From positions 1-22,795 of the forward strand of contig JBOHER010000124.1 of assembly GCA_050701115.1 (NCBI GenBank): a DNA stretch of 22,795 bases. Direction: 5' to 3'. Below, in pieces: positions 1 to 6,252 of the stretch. Under the pieces are notes generated by a model that was not told the origin of the DNA, did no database searches, and saw only the letters and a list, made by a program, of their open reading frames with translations. A program made the position numbers and the translations under genes. Origin of the DNA: JBOHER01 sp050701115. GTDB taxonomy: Bacteria; Actinomycetota; Actinomycetes; Mycobacteriales; Pseudonocardiaceae. The stretch's first letter is position 1. Every line of letters begins with the position of its first letter.

Positions 1-35
1 CAATCACTCACGAGCCCACGGCGGCCTGCGATGAG

Positions 36-875
36 TCAGTTCGGCTGCGCAGGCATCTCGAACTCGGACACCTGGTCGGCAGGCGGAGCTTCGATGTCGA
101 CCGGGGCACCCCAGTCGGTGTACTTCATGGTGATTACCGACTTGCCGGAAGGCGCAGGCTGACCTGTGTCCTGCGCGACCGCCTTCATGAGCTCGCTCAT
201 GTCCATGACGAATTGCATGGGTAGGTTATCGGAGTTCAGCCACAGCTCAACCGGGAGCGACTTGACGCCAGTACCCTCGAGTTCGGTGAGCATCTCCTCG
301 CTGAGCCCACCGGGGAGTTGATCGACCAGCTTGGCCATGTCGAGATCGATCTTGTAGTACCTGGCGTCCTGGCCGTCGAGTTGGGTCTCGCTGCTCTCGG
401 TAATGGTGCCCGCGTCACCGATCTGCTCGAGGATCTTGCTCGGATCGTTCTGCTCGATCAGTTGGTCCATATCGCCGAGCATCTGCGAGTACGGGTCGTC
501 GCCACCTGCGGCGAACTTGATCCACGGCTTGCTCGGATCCATCCCGGGCATGGCCTGCGGCATCTTGATGTACATCGTCTTGCCGACGTAGCGAATTTCC
601 ATCTGCTGGCCGCCCAGGTCCATGATCACGGTCATGGCGCTGTTGCCTGCCTCGTACCGACCAGCACCGTTGCCGGTGATCTTCTGCCCGGCGACGTCCA
701 TGTCGAAGGTGAACTTCGACGTCTTGGCGTCCGCGGTCTGCTCTTTCGCCGCCGCCGCCAGGCTCTGCGCGTCGTCGAAGACCGGGCTCGCCGTACCGCC
801 GATGCCGTTGCCGCCGCAGGCTCCGAGAGTCAACGCCAGCGCGAGACCCCCTGCCGCGATGAGTGTCTTACGCAT
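36..875 (-). CDS. LppX/LprAFG-like secreted lipoprotein
   Basis: This is a predicted cell-envelope lipoprotein of 279 residues. Its start has a lipoprotein signal: MRK, a hydrophobic run, then a lipobox ending LGAC with the lipidated Cys at residue 20. The mature part has the look of the actinobacterial LppX/LprAFG family: TMYIKMP around residue 104, a PSKPWIKF segment, and an ELWLN..NLPMQF strand near the C terminus. Members of that family in mycobacteria bind or carry lipids and glycolipids at the outer membrane face; the ligand here is unknown. The start at 875 is supported by a GAGGAG ribosome site a few bases upstream. A degraded paralogue lies 115 bp upstream on the same strand. Assignment rests on signal peptide and motif memory, so the family is likely but the exact function is not known. 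Confidence 0.8.
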   Translation of the reverse strand: MRKTLIAAGGLALALTLGACGGNGIGGTASPVFDDAQSLAAAAKEQTADAKTSKFTFDMDVAGQKITGNGAGRYEAGNSAMTVIMDLGGQQMEIRYVGKTMYIKMPQAMPGMDPSKPWIKFAAGGDDPYSQMLGDMDQLIEQNDPSKILEQIGDAGTITESSETQLDGQDARYYKIDLDMAKLVDQLPGGLSEEMLTELEGTGVKSLPVELWLNSDNLPMQFVMDMSELMKAVAQDTGQPAPSGKSVITMKYTDWGAPVDIEAPPADQVSEFEMPAQPN

Positions 876-939
876 GAAGATCTCCTCGTTGAATGGCTGC
901 TCGATACATCGTCGTTGATGAGACGCACGCGAACGTCAT

Positions 940-949
940 CAGGTTTCCA
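940..949 (-). promoter_or_regulatory. Conserved decamer upstream of lipoprotein gene (copy 1)
   Basis: The minus strand reads TGGAAACCTG 65 bp upstream of the ATG at 875. The same decamer lies 69 bp upstream of the pseudogene ATG, and the similarity continues for a few bases (TGGAAACCTGRTSACGK). GGAAAC resembles the -35 element of ECF-type sigma factors, but no matching -10 is shared by the two copies. Conservation is directly seen; promoter function is inferred. Confidence 0.4.
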
Positions 950-990
950 CGCGCTCCCAAGGCCGGCGAATCGGGTCTGTCCCGCGGCCG

Positions 991-1624
991 CTATTTCGGC
1001 GGCTCGGCGACCTGCTCGGCGGGCGGGGCCTTGACGTCCACATGGGCGCCCCAATCGGCGAACTTCGTGGTCATCATGGCCTTGCCCTGCGGTGGGTTGC
1101 CGCCCTGCTGCTGACCGGCCGCGGCGAGCGCCTTCGTCATGTCGAGCCTGATCTGCACCGGAAGGTTGCCCTCGTTCAGCCAGAGCTCCATCGGCAGCGA
1201 CGTGACGCCCGCCTGCTGCAACTGCTTGAGCGATTCGCCGGACATTCCGCCCGCGCTCTGCTCAGCAAGCTTGGCCAGCTGCAGGTCGATGGCGTAGCGC
1301 GTGGCTGGCTGGGCGTTGAGCTCGGTCGGCTCACTCGCGGTCACGGTGCCTGCCTGCTCGATCTGCGTCAGCACGGTGCTCGGATCGTTCTGATCGGCCA
1401 ACTGCTCCAGGTTGCCCAGCATCTGCGACAGCTGGTCCTTGCCGCCGGGAGAGATCTTCATCCACTGCTTGCTGGGGCCGGTACCGGGCATTCCGGGCGG
1501 CATCTTGATGTACATCGTCTTGTCGACGTAGCGGATTTCCATCTGCTGGCCGCCCAGGTCCGCGATCATCGACATGGCGCTGTCCGGGTCCTGGTACTGG
1601 CCCTCGCCCCAATCCCTTGCGCAT
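991..1624 (-). pseudogene. Truncated, frameshifted paralogue of the adjacent lipoprotein
   Basis: The C-terminal two thirds closely match the neighbouring lipoprotein: both share LGGQQMEIRYV, KTMYIKMP, ELWLN, and the ADWGA/TDWGA and PPA.QV endings. The start ATGCGCAAG (MRK) at 1624 and its GGGAGAG ribosome site are preserved, but right after MRK the reading frame runs into sequence equivalent to residue ~70 of the paralogue and in a different frame. From ATG to the conserved Tyr codon (Tyr74 of the paralogue) there are 28 nt here against 219 nt in the intact copy. About 191 bp, not a multiple of three, are therefore missing, covering the lipobox and mature N terminus. The homologous frame stays open upstream to 1725, but that extension has no signal peptide and is probably not a real start. 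An ordinary secreted product cannot be made. Confidence 0.8.
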
Positions 1625-1692
1625 GAAACTCTCCCTGCATGGTCCTCGTGGCGTTGGGAACAAACCAACGTATATGCGAGTGAGACCGTGAC

Positions 1693-1702
1693 CAGGTTTC
1701 CA
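1693..1702 (-). promoter_or_regulatory. Conserved decamer upstream of lipoprotein pseudogene (copy 2)
   Basis: This is the second copy of TGGAAACCTG, 69 bp upstream of the relict MRK start at 1624. Its near-identical spacing to the copy at 940-949 supports 1624 as the ancestral start and shows that the control region was duplicated with the gene. Confidence 0.4.
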
Positions 1703-1743
1703 TGTGCCGCTGGGGTTGTTCGCACCGGGGCCGTCGGGGTTGC

Positions 1744-2808
1744 TCAGTTCACCTCGATGCCAGCTCGAGAGCCCAGCAGCCTGCGCAGGGATTCCAGCCT
1801 GCCGGGGGGCGCCGCACCGTCAGCCACGACCCGATCGAGGGCGCAATCCGGATCCGCCGGGTCGCCTAGGTGGCCGCATCCTGGCTGGCATTCCTCCGCG
1901 ACCGCGGCGAACTCGGGGAAGGCGGCGACGATGTCGTCCGCCGTGACATGCGCAAGGCCGAACGAGCGCACACCGGGCGTGTCGATGACCCAGCCGTCAG
2001 CGGGCAGCGGAATCGCCACGGCTGTGACCGAGGTGTGCCTGCCCTTGCCGATCGCGCTCACCTCCCCGATGGCCAGCGCCGCCTCCGGAACGAGCCGGTT
2101 GACCAGGGTGGACTTGCCCACACCGGAGTGCCCCACCAGCGCCGACACCCGGCCGGTGAGCAGCTCGGCGACCTCGTCGACCGGCTCGTCGAACCGGGTG
2201 ACTAGCGCGGGCACGTCGAGGTCGACGTAGCGCTCGAGCAGTTGGTCCGGGCCGGCCAGGTCAGCCTTGGTCAGGCACAGCACCGGACGCAGCCCCCCGC
2301 TGAAGCAGGCGACGAGACAGCGGTCGATGAATCCGGTGCGTGGTGGCGGGTCGGCCAGCGCGGTCACGATGAGTAGTTGTTCGGCGTTGGCCACGACGAC
2401 CCGCTCGTAGGGGTCGGTGTCGTCGGCGGTGCGGCGCAGCAGGCTGGTGCGTTCCTCGACCCGCACGATTCTGGCCAGCGTGTTCGGTGTGCCGCTGACA
2501 TCACCGACCAGGGCGACGGTGTCGCCGACCACGATAGGTGTGCGGCCCAGCTCGCGAGCCCGCATCGCGGTCACTGGGCGTGCCGGGTCGCCGTCGATGG
2601 CGCAGGTCCAGCGGCCCCGGTCAACGGCGGTCACCATCGCGGCGGAGGCGTTGGCGTGCTCTGGGCGGCGTTTGCTGCGCGGCCGCGAGCCCCTTCCGGG
2701 GCGTACCCGGACGTCAGACTCGTCGAGCCTGCGCCAATCTCTGCCTGCCACCGCTCTCCCGTCCGTTCGCGCTCCTCGCGAAGAAGGTCGTGCACGATCT
2801 TTCCTCAT
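1744..2808 (-). CDS. rsgA: Ribosome small-subunit-dependent GTPase A (RsgA)
   Basis: RsgA is a circularly permuted GTPase that helps the 30S subunit mature. The 354-residue protein shows the family order: an OB-fold region with a basic N-terminal tail (about residues 1-110), a G4 motif LTKAD ahead of the P-loop, Walker A GHSGVGKST at residues 226-234, G3 DTPGVRSFGL, then a zinc-binding C-terminal segment with CQPGCGH and a last Cys in PDC. The Cys-x3-Cys spacing is the short form I associate with actinobacterial RsgA. I chose the ATG at 2808 because AAGG lies just upstream. The frame is open to 2892, but those 28 residues are not family-like. In Streptomyces and mycobacteria aroA normally sits directly upstream; here a divergent SRAP gene follows after 110 bp instead. 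Confidence 0.93.
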   Translation of the reverse strand: MRKDRARPSSRGARTDGRAVAGRDWRRLDESDVRVRPGRGSRPRSKRRPEHANASAAMVTAVDRGRWTCAIDGDPARPVTAMRARELGRTPIVVGDTVALVGDVSGTPNTLARIVRVEERTSLLRRTADDTDPYERVVVANAEQLLIVTALADPPPRTGFIDRCLVACFSGGLRPVLCLTKADLAGPDQLLERYVDLDVPALVTRFDEPVDEVAELLTGRVSALVGHSGVGKSTLVNRLVPEAALAIGEVSAIGKGRHTSVTAVAIPLPADGWVIDTPGVRSFGLAHVTADDIVAAFPEFAAVAEECQPGCGHLGDPADPDCALDRVVADGAAPPGRLESLRRLLGSRAGIEVN

Positions 2809-2918
2809 CGCCTTACGCTGGACCAGCGGGCGGTTGTCCTCCGCTCGCCGGTGCACGGCAAGTCGTGTCACGATGGGCTGCGGATCGGTCATGCTTGGAC
2901 CTGCGAGGAGGTTGCGTG

Positions 2919-3725
2919 ATGTGCGGGCGCTACGCCGCCACCAAGGACCCGGCCACCCTGACTCAGGAGTTCGACGCCGCGGATGAGACCGGAGCCGACG
3001 CGCCGCCGCCGGACCACAATGTGGCTCCCACCAAGGACGTTATCGCCGTCGTCGAACGTCATCCGCGGGACGAGGACGGTGCCGTGCTCGCCGAAGAGCC
3101 CGCTGCCCGTCGGCTGCGGGTGATGCGCTGGGGTCTCGTTCCGTTCTGGGCCAAGAACGCGTCGGTGGGTAGCAAGATGATCAACACCAGGGCGGAGACC
3201 GCGGCGACCAAACCTGCCTTCCGCAAGGCGCTGGCCCGCCATCGGTGCCTGCTGCCCGCCGATGGCTGGTTCGAGTGGCAACGCAGGCCAGGCTCGGGCA
3301 GCAAGGCGCGCAAGCAACCGTTTTTCATGACCTCGGCGGACGGCTCTTCGCTGGCGTTCGCGGGCATCTGGGAGACCTGGCGCGATCCCCAGCAGCCGGA
3401 CGCCGCACCGCTGGTGACGTGCTCGGTGCTCACCACCGACGCGGTGGGCAGCCTCGCGGAGATTCACGACCGGATGCCGCTGGTGCTGCCGCGCTCGCGG
3501 TGGGGGGACTGGCTTGATCCTGACCTGGCCGAGGTGTCGACGTTGCTCGAGCCGCCTCCGCTGGAGCTCGTGGACACATTCGAGGTCCGCCCGGTTTCGG
3601 ACAAGGTGAACTACGTGCGTAACAACGGGCCGGAGTTGCTTGAGCGCGTTGAGCCCGCGGTTGACCTGGATGCGCAACCCGGCGCGGACGCCCTGTTCGA
3701 CGTCAGCACGCTCGAGGCCCGATGA
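2919..3725 (+). CDS. SRAP (YedK/HMCES-type) abasic-site crosslink protein
   Basis: This is a SOS-response-associated peptidase family protein of 268 residues. Such proteins form a covalent thiazolidine link between their N-terminal Cys and an abasic site in single-stranded DNA, shielding the lesion. Start choice is firm: GAGGAGG precedes ATG TGC GGG, placing the catalytic Cys at residue 2 (MCGRYA). The other expected residues are visible: Asn89 in INTRAET, Glu119 in PADGWFEW, and His183 in IHDRMP. MRWGLVPFWAK is also typical. The frame is open upstream to 2538, but that stretch is opposite rsgA and would bury Cys2. The stop overlaps the next gene start (ATGA), so the two are translationally coupled. 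The divergent partner of rsgA and the sigR region nearby match the mycobacterial order. Confidence 0.93.
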   Translation: MCGRYAATKDPATLTQEFDAADETGADAPPPDHNVAPTKDVIAVVERHPRDEDGAVLAEEPAARRLRVMRWGLVPFWAKNASVGSKMINTRAETAATKPAFRKALARHRCLLPADGWFEWQRRPGSGSKARKQPFFMTSADGSSLAFAGIWETWRDPQQPDAAPLVTCSVLTTDAVGSLAEIHDRMPLVLPRSRWGDWLDPDLAEVSTLLEPPPLELVDTFEVRPVSDKVNYVRNNGPELLERVEPAVDLDAQPGADALFDVSTLEAR

Positions 3726-4333
3726 CCAGAGTCGAGATCGACACCCGCTACGGCCCGGCCCGCGCCGAGCTGCATTGCGCTGACGAAGGCAGCGCGGCCC
3801 TGCTGCTCGGCCATGGCGCGGGTGGTGGCATCGATGCCAAGGATCTGGTCGTGGTGACCAGGGCAGCGCACGAGGCCGGGGTGCATGTGGCGCTGGTCGA
3901 GCAGCCCTATCGAGTCGCGGGCAGGCGGGTGCCCGCCCCGGCCAAACAGTTGGACGAGGCGTGGCTGACCGTGGCCGACGAACTCGAGCAGCGCTGGTTC
4001 GACGAGATGCCGGTGGTGTTCGGCGGGCGATCCTCCGGCGCGCGGGTGGCCTGCCGGACCGCGGAGGCAGGCTCGGCCGTCGCGGTCCTGTGTCTCGCAT
4101 TTCCGGTGCATCCGCCAGGCAAACCGGAGAAGAGCAGACAGCAGGAGCTCAGTTCGGTGCGGGTGCCCACGCTGGTGGTGCAAGGCGAGCGAGACCCGTT
4201 CGGTATGCCCGAACCAGGTCGTCATCACGAGGTCGTCGTGGTGGAGGGGGCGCACGCCCTCGATGCCGATCTTGACGCGGTGTCGCGGGCGGTAAGCGAG
4301 TGGCTCGGCCGGGTGCTGCGTCCGCTGCGCTGA
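3722..4333 (+). CDS. Alpha/beta hydrolase, Tex30/KANL3-like
   Basis: This is a small 203-residue alpha/beta-hydrolase-fold protein. The oxyanion-hole region is LLGHGAGGG near residue 30, the nucleophile elbow is GRSSG with Ser104, and a credible acid and base follow: Asp158 in GERDPFG and His178 in EGAHAL. That is a complete Ser-Asp-His triad. The short size and GHGAG start resemble the Tex30/KANL3-like (dienelactone-hydrolase-related) group, whose substrates are generally unknown. The ATG overlaps the stop of the SRAP gene by 4 bp, so the pair forms an operon, though no functional link to crosslink repair can be read from the sequence. It converges on the ybaK gene with 2 bp between stops. 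Confidence 0.82.
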   Translation: MTRVEIDTRYGPARAELHCADEGSAALLLGHGAGGGIDAKDLVVVTRAAHEAGVHVALVEQPYRVAGRRVPAPAKQLDEAWLTVADELEQRWFDEMPVVFGGRSSGARVACRTAEAGSAVAVLCLAFPVHPPGKPEKSRQQELSSVRVPTLVVQGERDPFGMPEPGRHHEVVVVEGAHALDADLDAVSRAVSEWLGRVLRPLR

Positions 4334-4335
4334 GC

Positions 4336-4860
4336 TCAGCCCGCGATCGGGGCCACCGTCGCGTTGGCGAGCCGGATCAGGTCGTCGGGAGCCAACTCGA
4401 TCTCGAGGCCGCGCCTGCCCGCCGAGCAGAAAATGGTTGGCCAGGCGTGCACCGACGCGTCGACGACCACGGCCAGCCTGCTGCGGTGGCCCAGTGGCGA
4501 GATCCCGCCGAGTACGTATCCGGTCGCCCGCTGGGCCGCGGCGGGTTCGGCCATCCGCGCCCGCTTTCCGCCGACCGCCGCGGCCAGCGCCTTGAGATCG
4601 AGCTGCCCGGTGACCGGTACCACACCGACCGTCAGCGCATCGTCGAGGGCAGCGACGAGCGTCTTGAACACCCGGCCGGGATCGAGCGAGAGTGCCTGGG
4701 CCGCTTCCAGTCCGTAGGAGCTCGCCGCCGGGTCGTGGCGGTAGGAATGCACGGAGTGCGTGACCTGCTGCTTGGTCAGTAGTGCGGTCGCCGGGGTGCC
4801 TTTGCCTGCCACGCCGCCGAGCGTAGCGTTGGTCTCATCGGGAATGCTCGGGTGTTTCAT
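4336..4860 (-). CDS. ybaK: YbaK/EbsC-family aminoacyl-tRNA deacylase
   Basis: This family hydrolyses mischarged tRNAs, classically Cys-tRNA(Pro), as a trans-editing step in the cytoplasm. Signature features are GTPAT near the start, the conserved Lys in VFKTLVA, a V.GQLDLKALAAAVGGKRARMA segment, GGISPLGHR, and a hydrophobic VVVD strand. The start is uncertain. ATG at 4860 gives 174 residues. A GTG at 4812 gives 158 residues beginning directly at VAGKGTPAT, which fits the usual family length better. Neither has a clear ribosome site, so a leaderless start is possible. The gene is divergent from sigR, and the SigR-type promoter at 4840-4866 overlaps its 5' end. A ybaK-type gene also lies beside sigH in mycobacteria. 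Confidence 0.87.
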   Translation of the reverse strand: MKHPSIPDETNATLGGVAGKGTPATALLTKQQVTHSVHSYRHDPAASSYGLEAAQALSLDPGRVFKTLVAALDDALTVGVVPVTGQLDLKALAAAVGGKRARMAEPAAAQRATGYVLGGISPLGHRSRLAVVVDASVHAWPTIFCSAGRRGLEIELAPDDLIRLANATVAPIAG

Positions 4861-4866
4861 GGCGTT
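4840..4866 (+). promoter_or_regulatory. SigR-type autoregulatory promoter
   Basis: The plus strand reads GGGAAT (4840-4845), an 18-nt spacer, then GTT (4864-4866). This matches the established SigR/SigH consensus GGAAT-N18/19-GTT as an exact -35/-10 pair. It points at sigR, which is self-activated in Streptomyces and mycobacteria. Transcription would begin around 4872-4876, about 195 nt before the likely short-form start at 5068. Confidence 0.75.
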
Positions 4867-4875
4867 GCACCGCAC

Positions 4876-5067
4876 GTGCCGACAAACCCAGTGAACGCCA
4901 CCGCCAGCAGCGAGCGGGGCGGTGTGCAGCTGCTCGAGAAGCCGAGCGGACGCAGCATCACCCGCGTATCCTCGGGGCGGTCATATGCGTACCCCATGAT
5001 GAACGCGTCCCCACGCGTCTCAGTACGGGTGAGACCCACCAGGGATGCGGAACGGGAAGGGAACGGA
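4876..5067 (+). other. In-frame N-terminal extension of SigR (possible long isoform)
   Basis: The sigR frame is open without a stop from 4852. A GTG at 4876 sits about where a transcript from the SigR-type promoter would begin, so it could be a leaderless start giving a 265-residue protein with 64 extra residues. Streptomyces coelicolor makes an analogous unstable long form, SigR', with 55 extra residues from the stress-induced promoter. The extension here (MPTNPVNATASS..., with ATG codons at 4996 and 4999) has no recognised domain. Openness of the frame in GC-rich DNA is weak evidence by itself; the promoter position is the stronger argument. Confidence 0.45.
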
Positions 5068-5673
5068 TTGCCAACAGCGGCTGAGCAGCAGGCCGAGCGC
5101 GTCGAGCGATTCGAGCGCGACGCCATGCCGTTGCTCGATCAGCTCTACTCGGCCGGGATGCGGATGACCCGCAACGCCGCCGACGCAGAGGACTTGGTCC
5201 AGGAGACCTACCTCAAGGCCTATGCGGCCTTCGCTTCGTTCAAGGAAGGCACCAACCTCAAGGCCTGGATGTACCGCATCCTGACCAACACCTACATCAA
5301 CGGCTACCGCAAGCGGCAACGTCAGCCGATCCAGCAGCCTACGGAGGAGATCACCGACTGGCAGCTCGCGCAGGCCGAAAGCCACACCTCGCGCGGCCTG
5401 CGGTCCGCCGAGATCGAGGCGCTGGACAAGCTGCCGGACTCCGACGTGAAGTCCGCGTTGCAGCACCTGCCGGAGGATTTCCGGCTCGCGGTGTACCTTG
5501 CCGACGTCGAGGGCTTCGCCTACAAGGAGATCGCCGAGATCATGGACACTCCGATCGGCACGGTGATGTCGAGGCTGCACCGGGGTCGTGGCCAGCTGCG
5601 CGAGTTGCTTGCCGACGTGGCGCGTGAGCGCGGCTTCATTCGCGACACTCAGGAGGAGGTAGCCAGGCGATGA
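5068..5673 (+). CDS. sigR: ECF sigma factor SigR (SigH orthologue)
   Basis: This is the group IV sigma factor for the thiol-oxidative stress response. It directs RNA polymerase to thioredoxin, mycothiol and protease genes and is held inactive by the zinc anti-sigma RsrA. Region 2 (FERDAMPLLDQLY, AEDLVQETYLKAYA, NLKAWMYRILTNTYIN) and region 4 (LPEDFRLAVYLADVEGF, YKEIAEIMDTPIGTVMSRLH) are nearly textbook SigR/SigH. I chose the TTG at 5068, giving 201 residues, because GGAAGG sits 7 nt upstream and FERDA falls at residues 14-18, as in short-form homologues. ATG at 4996/4999 and GTG at 4876 are in-frame alternatives. The stop overlaps rsrA by 4 bp, so sigma and anti-sigma are coupled. The SigR-type promoter at 4840 implies autoregulation. 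Confidence 0.93.
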   Translation: MPTAAEQQAERVERFERDAMPLLDQLYSAGMRMTRNAADAEDLVQETYLKAYAAFASFKEGTNLKAWMYRILTNTYINGYRKRQRQPIQQPTEEITDWQLAQAESHTSRGLRSAEIEALDKLPDSDVKSALQHLPEDFRLAVYLADVEGFAYKEIAEIMDTPIGTVMSRLHRGRGQLRELLADVARERGFIRDTQEEVARR

Positions 5674-5987
5674 GTGGTAACTGCGGTGAGCCGGGCAACC
5701 CCGACTGCACCGAGGTTCTTGCGGAGGTCTATCTCCTGCTGGACAAGGAGTGCACCCGGGAGCACGAAGACGAGCTGCGCAGGCATCTGGACGACTGCCC
5801 GCCCTGCCTCGAGGAGTACGGGATCGGCGAACAGCTCAAAGAGTTGCTGGCGCGCAAGTGTGGCGGTGAGCACGCGCCCGACCAGCTCAAGGAGCGGCTG
5901 AGGGCGACGATTCGCAAGACCGTCGCGGAGCGCACCGGAGGCCGGGTCGAGGAGATTTCCGTCGAGGTGCGCGAGGAGCGGACCTAG
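5670..5987 (+). CDS. rsrA: Redox-sensing zinc anti-sigma factor RsrA (RshA)
   Basis: This 105-residue ZAS-family anti-sigma factor binds SigR under reducing conditions and releases it when disulfide stress expels the zinc. The zinc set is present: Cys13, then His39-x3-Cys43-x2-Cys46 in RRHLDDCPPC. Additional cysteines at residues 5, 28 and 64 are outside the canonical site. The helical region after it (EEYGIGEQLKELLARK) is the sigma-binding part. The ATG overlaps the sigR stop (ATGA). The pair and order match streptomycete sigR-rsrA and mycobacterial sigH-rshA. The C-terminal tail is charged and has no membrane segment, so the protein is cytoplasmic. Confidence 0.93.
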   Translation: MSGNCGEPGNPDCTEVLAEVYLLLDKECTREHEDELRRHLDDCPPCLEEYGIGEQLKELLARKCGGEHAPDQLKERLRATIRKTVAERTGGRVEEISVEVREERT

Positions 5988-6006
5988 GAAGCGGTGGTTA
6001 CCTTCC
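5987..6006. terminator. Small hairpin between rsrA and bL37
   Basis: Only 22 bp separate the convergent stops of rsrA and the bL37 gene. They can form a small bulged stem, GGAA..GGT-ggtt-ACC..TTCC, overlapping the rsrA stop. The stem is short and has no T-run, so termination here is possible but weakly supported. Confidence 0.3.
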
Positions 6007-6009
6007 GTA

Positions 6010-6084
6010 CTACGCGTTCGGCTTCTTGCCGTGGTTCGCGCCCTTCTTCTTGCGGCCGCGACGCTTGCGAGCTCGCTTCGACAT
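6010..6084 (-). CDS. Ribosomal protein bL37 (24 residues)
   Basis: This tiny, extremely basic protein starts MSKRARKRRGRKKKGANHG and ends KKPNA. It matches my memory of bL37, the small 50S protein seen in Mycobacterium smegmatis ribosome structures (about 24 residues, ending in an ANHGKRPN-like tail). ATG at 6084 has a clear AAGGAG site 7-8 nt upstream, and the stop is TAG at 6010. Its place beside the sigR/rsrA operon is the usual one in actinobacteria. It is too short for most gene finders. It lies antisense to and converges on rsrA, and diverges from pdtaS. The long frame running through it from 7281 on the same strand is a shadow of pdtaS. Confidence 0.88.
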   Translation of the reverse strand: MSKRARKRRGRKKKGANHGKKPNA

Positions 6085-6108
6085 GCTGTCTCCTTGCTGA
6101 CGATGTGT

Positions 6109-6149
6109 TCGCGGCACAGTGAGGGTTATGTCTCGCGGCACAGTGTGCC
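6109..6149. promoter_or_regulatory. Direct repeats and palindrome in the bL37/pdtaS divergent promoter region
   Basis: TCGCGGCACAGTG occurs twice, at 6109-6121 and 6133-6145, with starts 24 bp apart. The second copy runs into a perfect 13-bp palindrome GGCACAGTGTGCC (6137-6149). The elements lie 25-65 bp upstream of the bL37 ATG and about 105-145 bp upstream of pdtaS. They look like one full and one partial operator for an unknown regulator; no known consensus was recognised. Confidence 0.4.
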
Positions 6150-6252
6150 ATGTGAGGTGAATCGTCCTTCCGGGCGGGCTTGGCGGCCCTCCGGTTGGGT
6201 GACGTGGACGCAGCAGGACGCGCATCATTGGCCGAGGAGGGACTAGCACGAC

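Noticed and set aside
318..1034. Plus-strand open frame opposite the lipoprotein gene
   Set aside because: Shadow of the lipoprotein with its lipobox and ribosome site on the other strand.
2538..2918. N-terminal extension of the SRAP frame
   Set aside because: It would hide the catalytic Cys at position 2 and overlaps rsgA antisense; GAGGAGG marks the ATG at 2919.
2889..4100. A 403-codon minus-strand open frame opposite the SRAP and hydrolase genes
   Set aside because: Arg/Pro-rich translation with no motif and no ribosome site, while the plus strand carries two well-supported genes.
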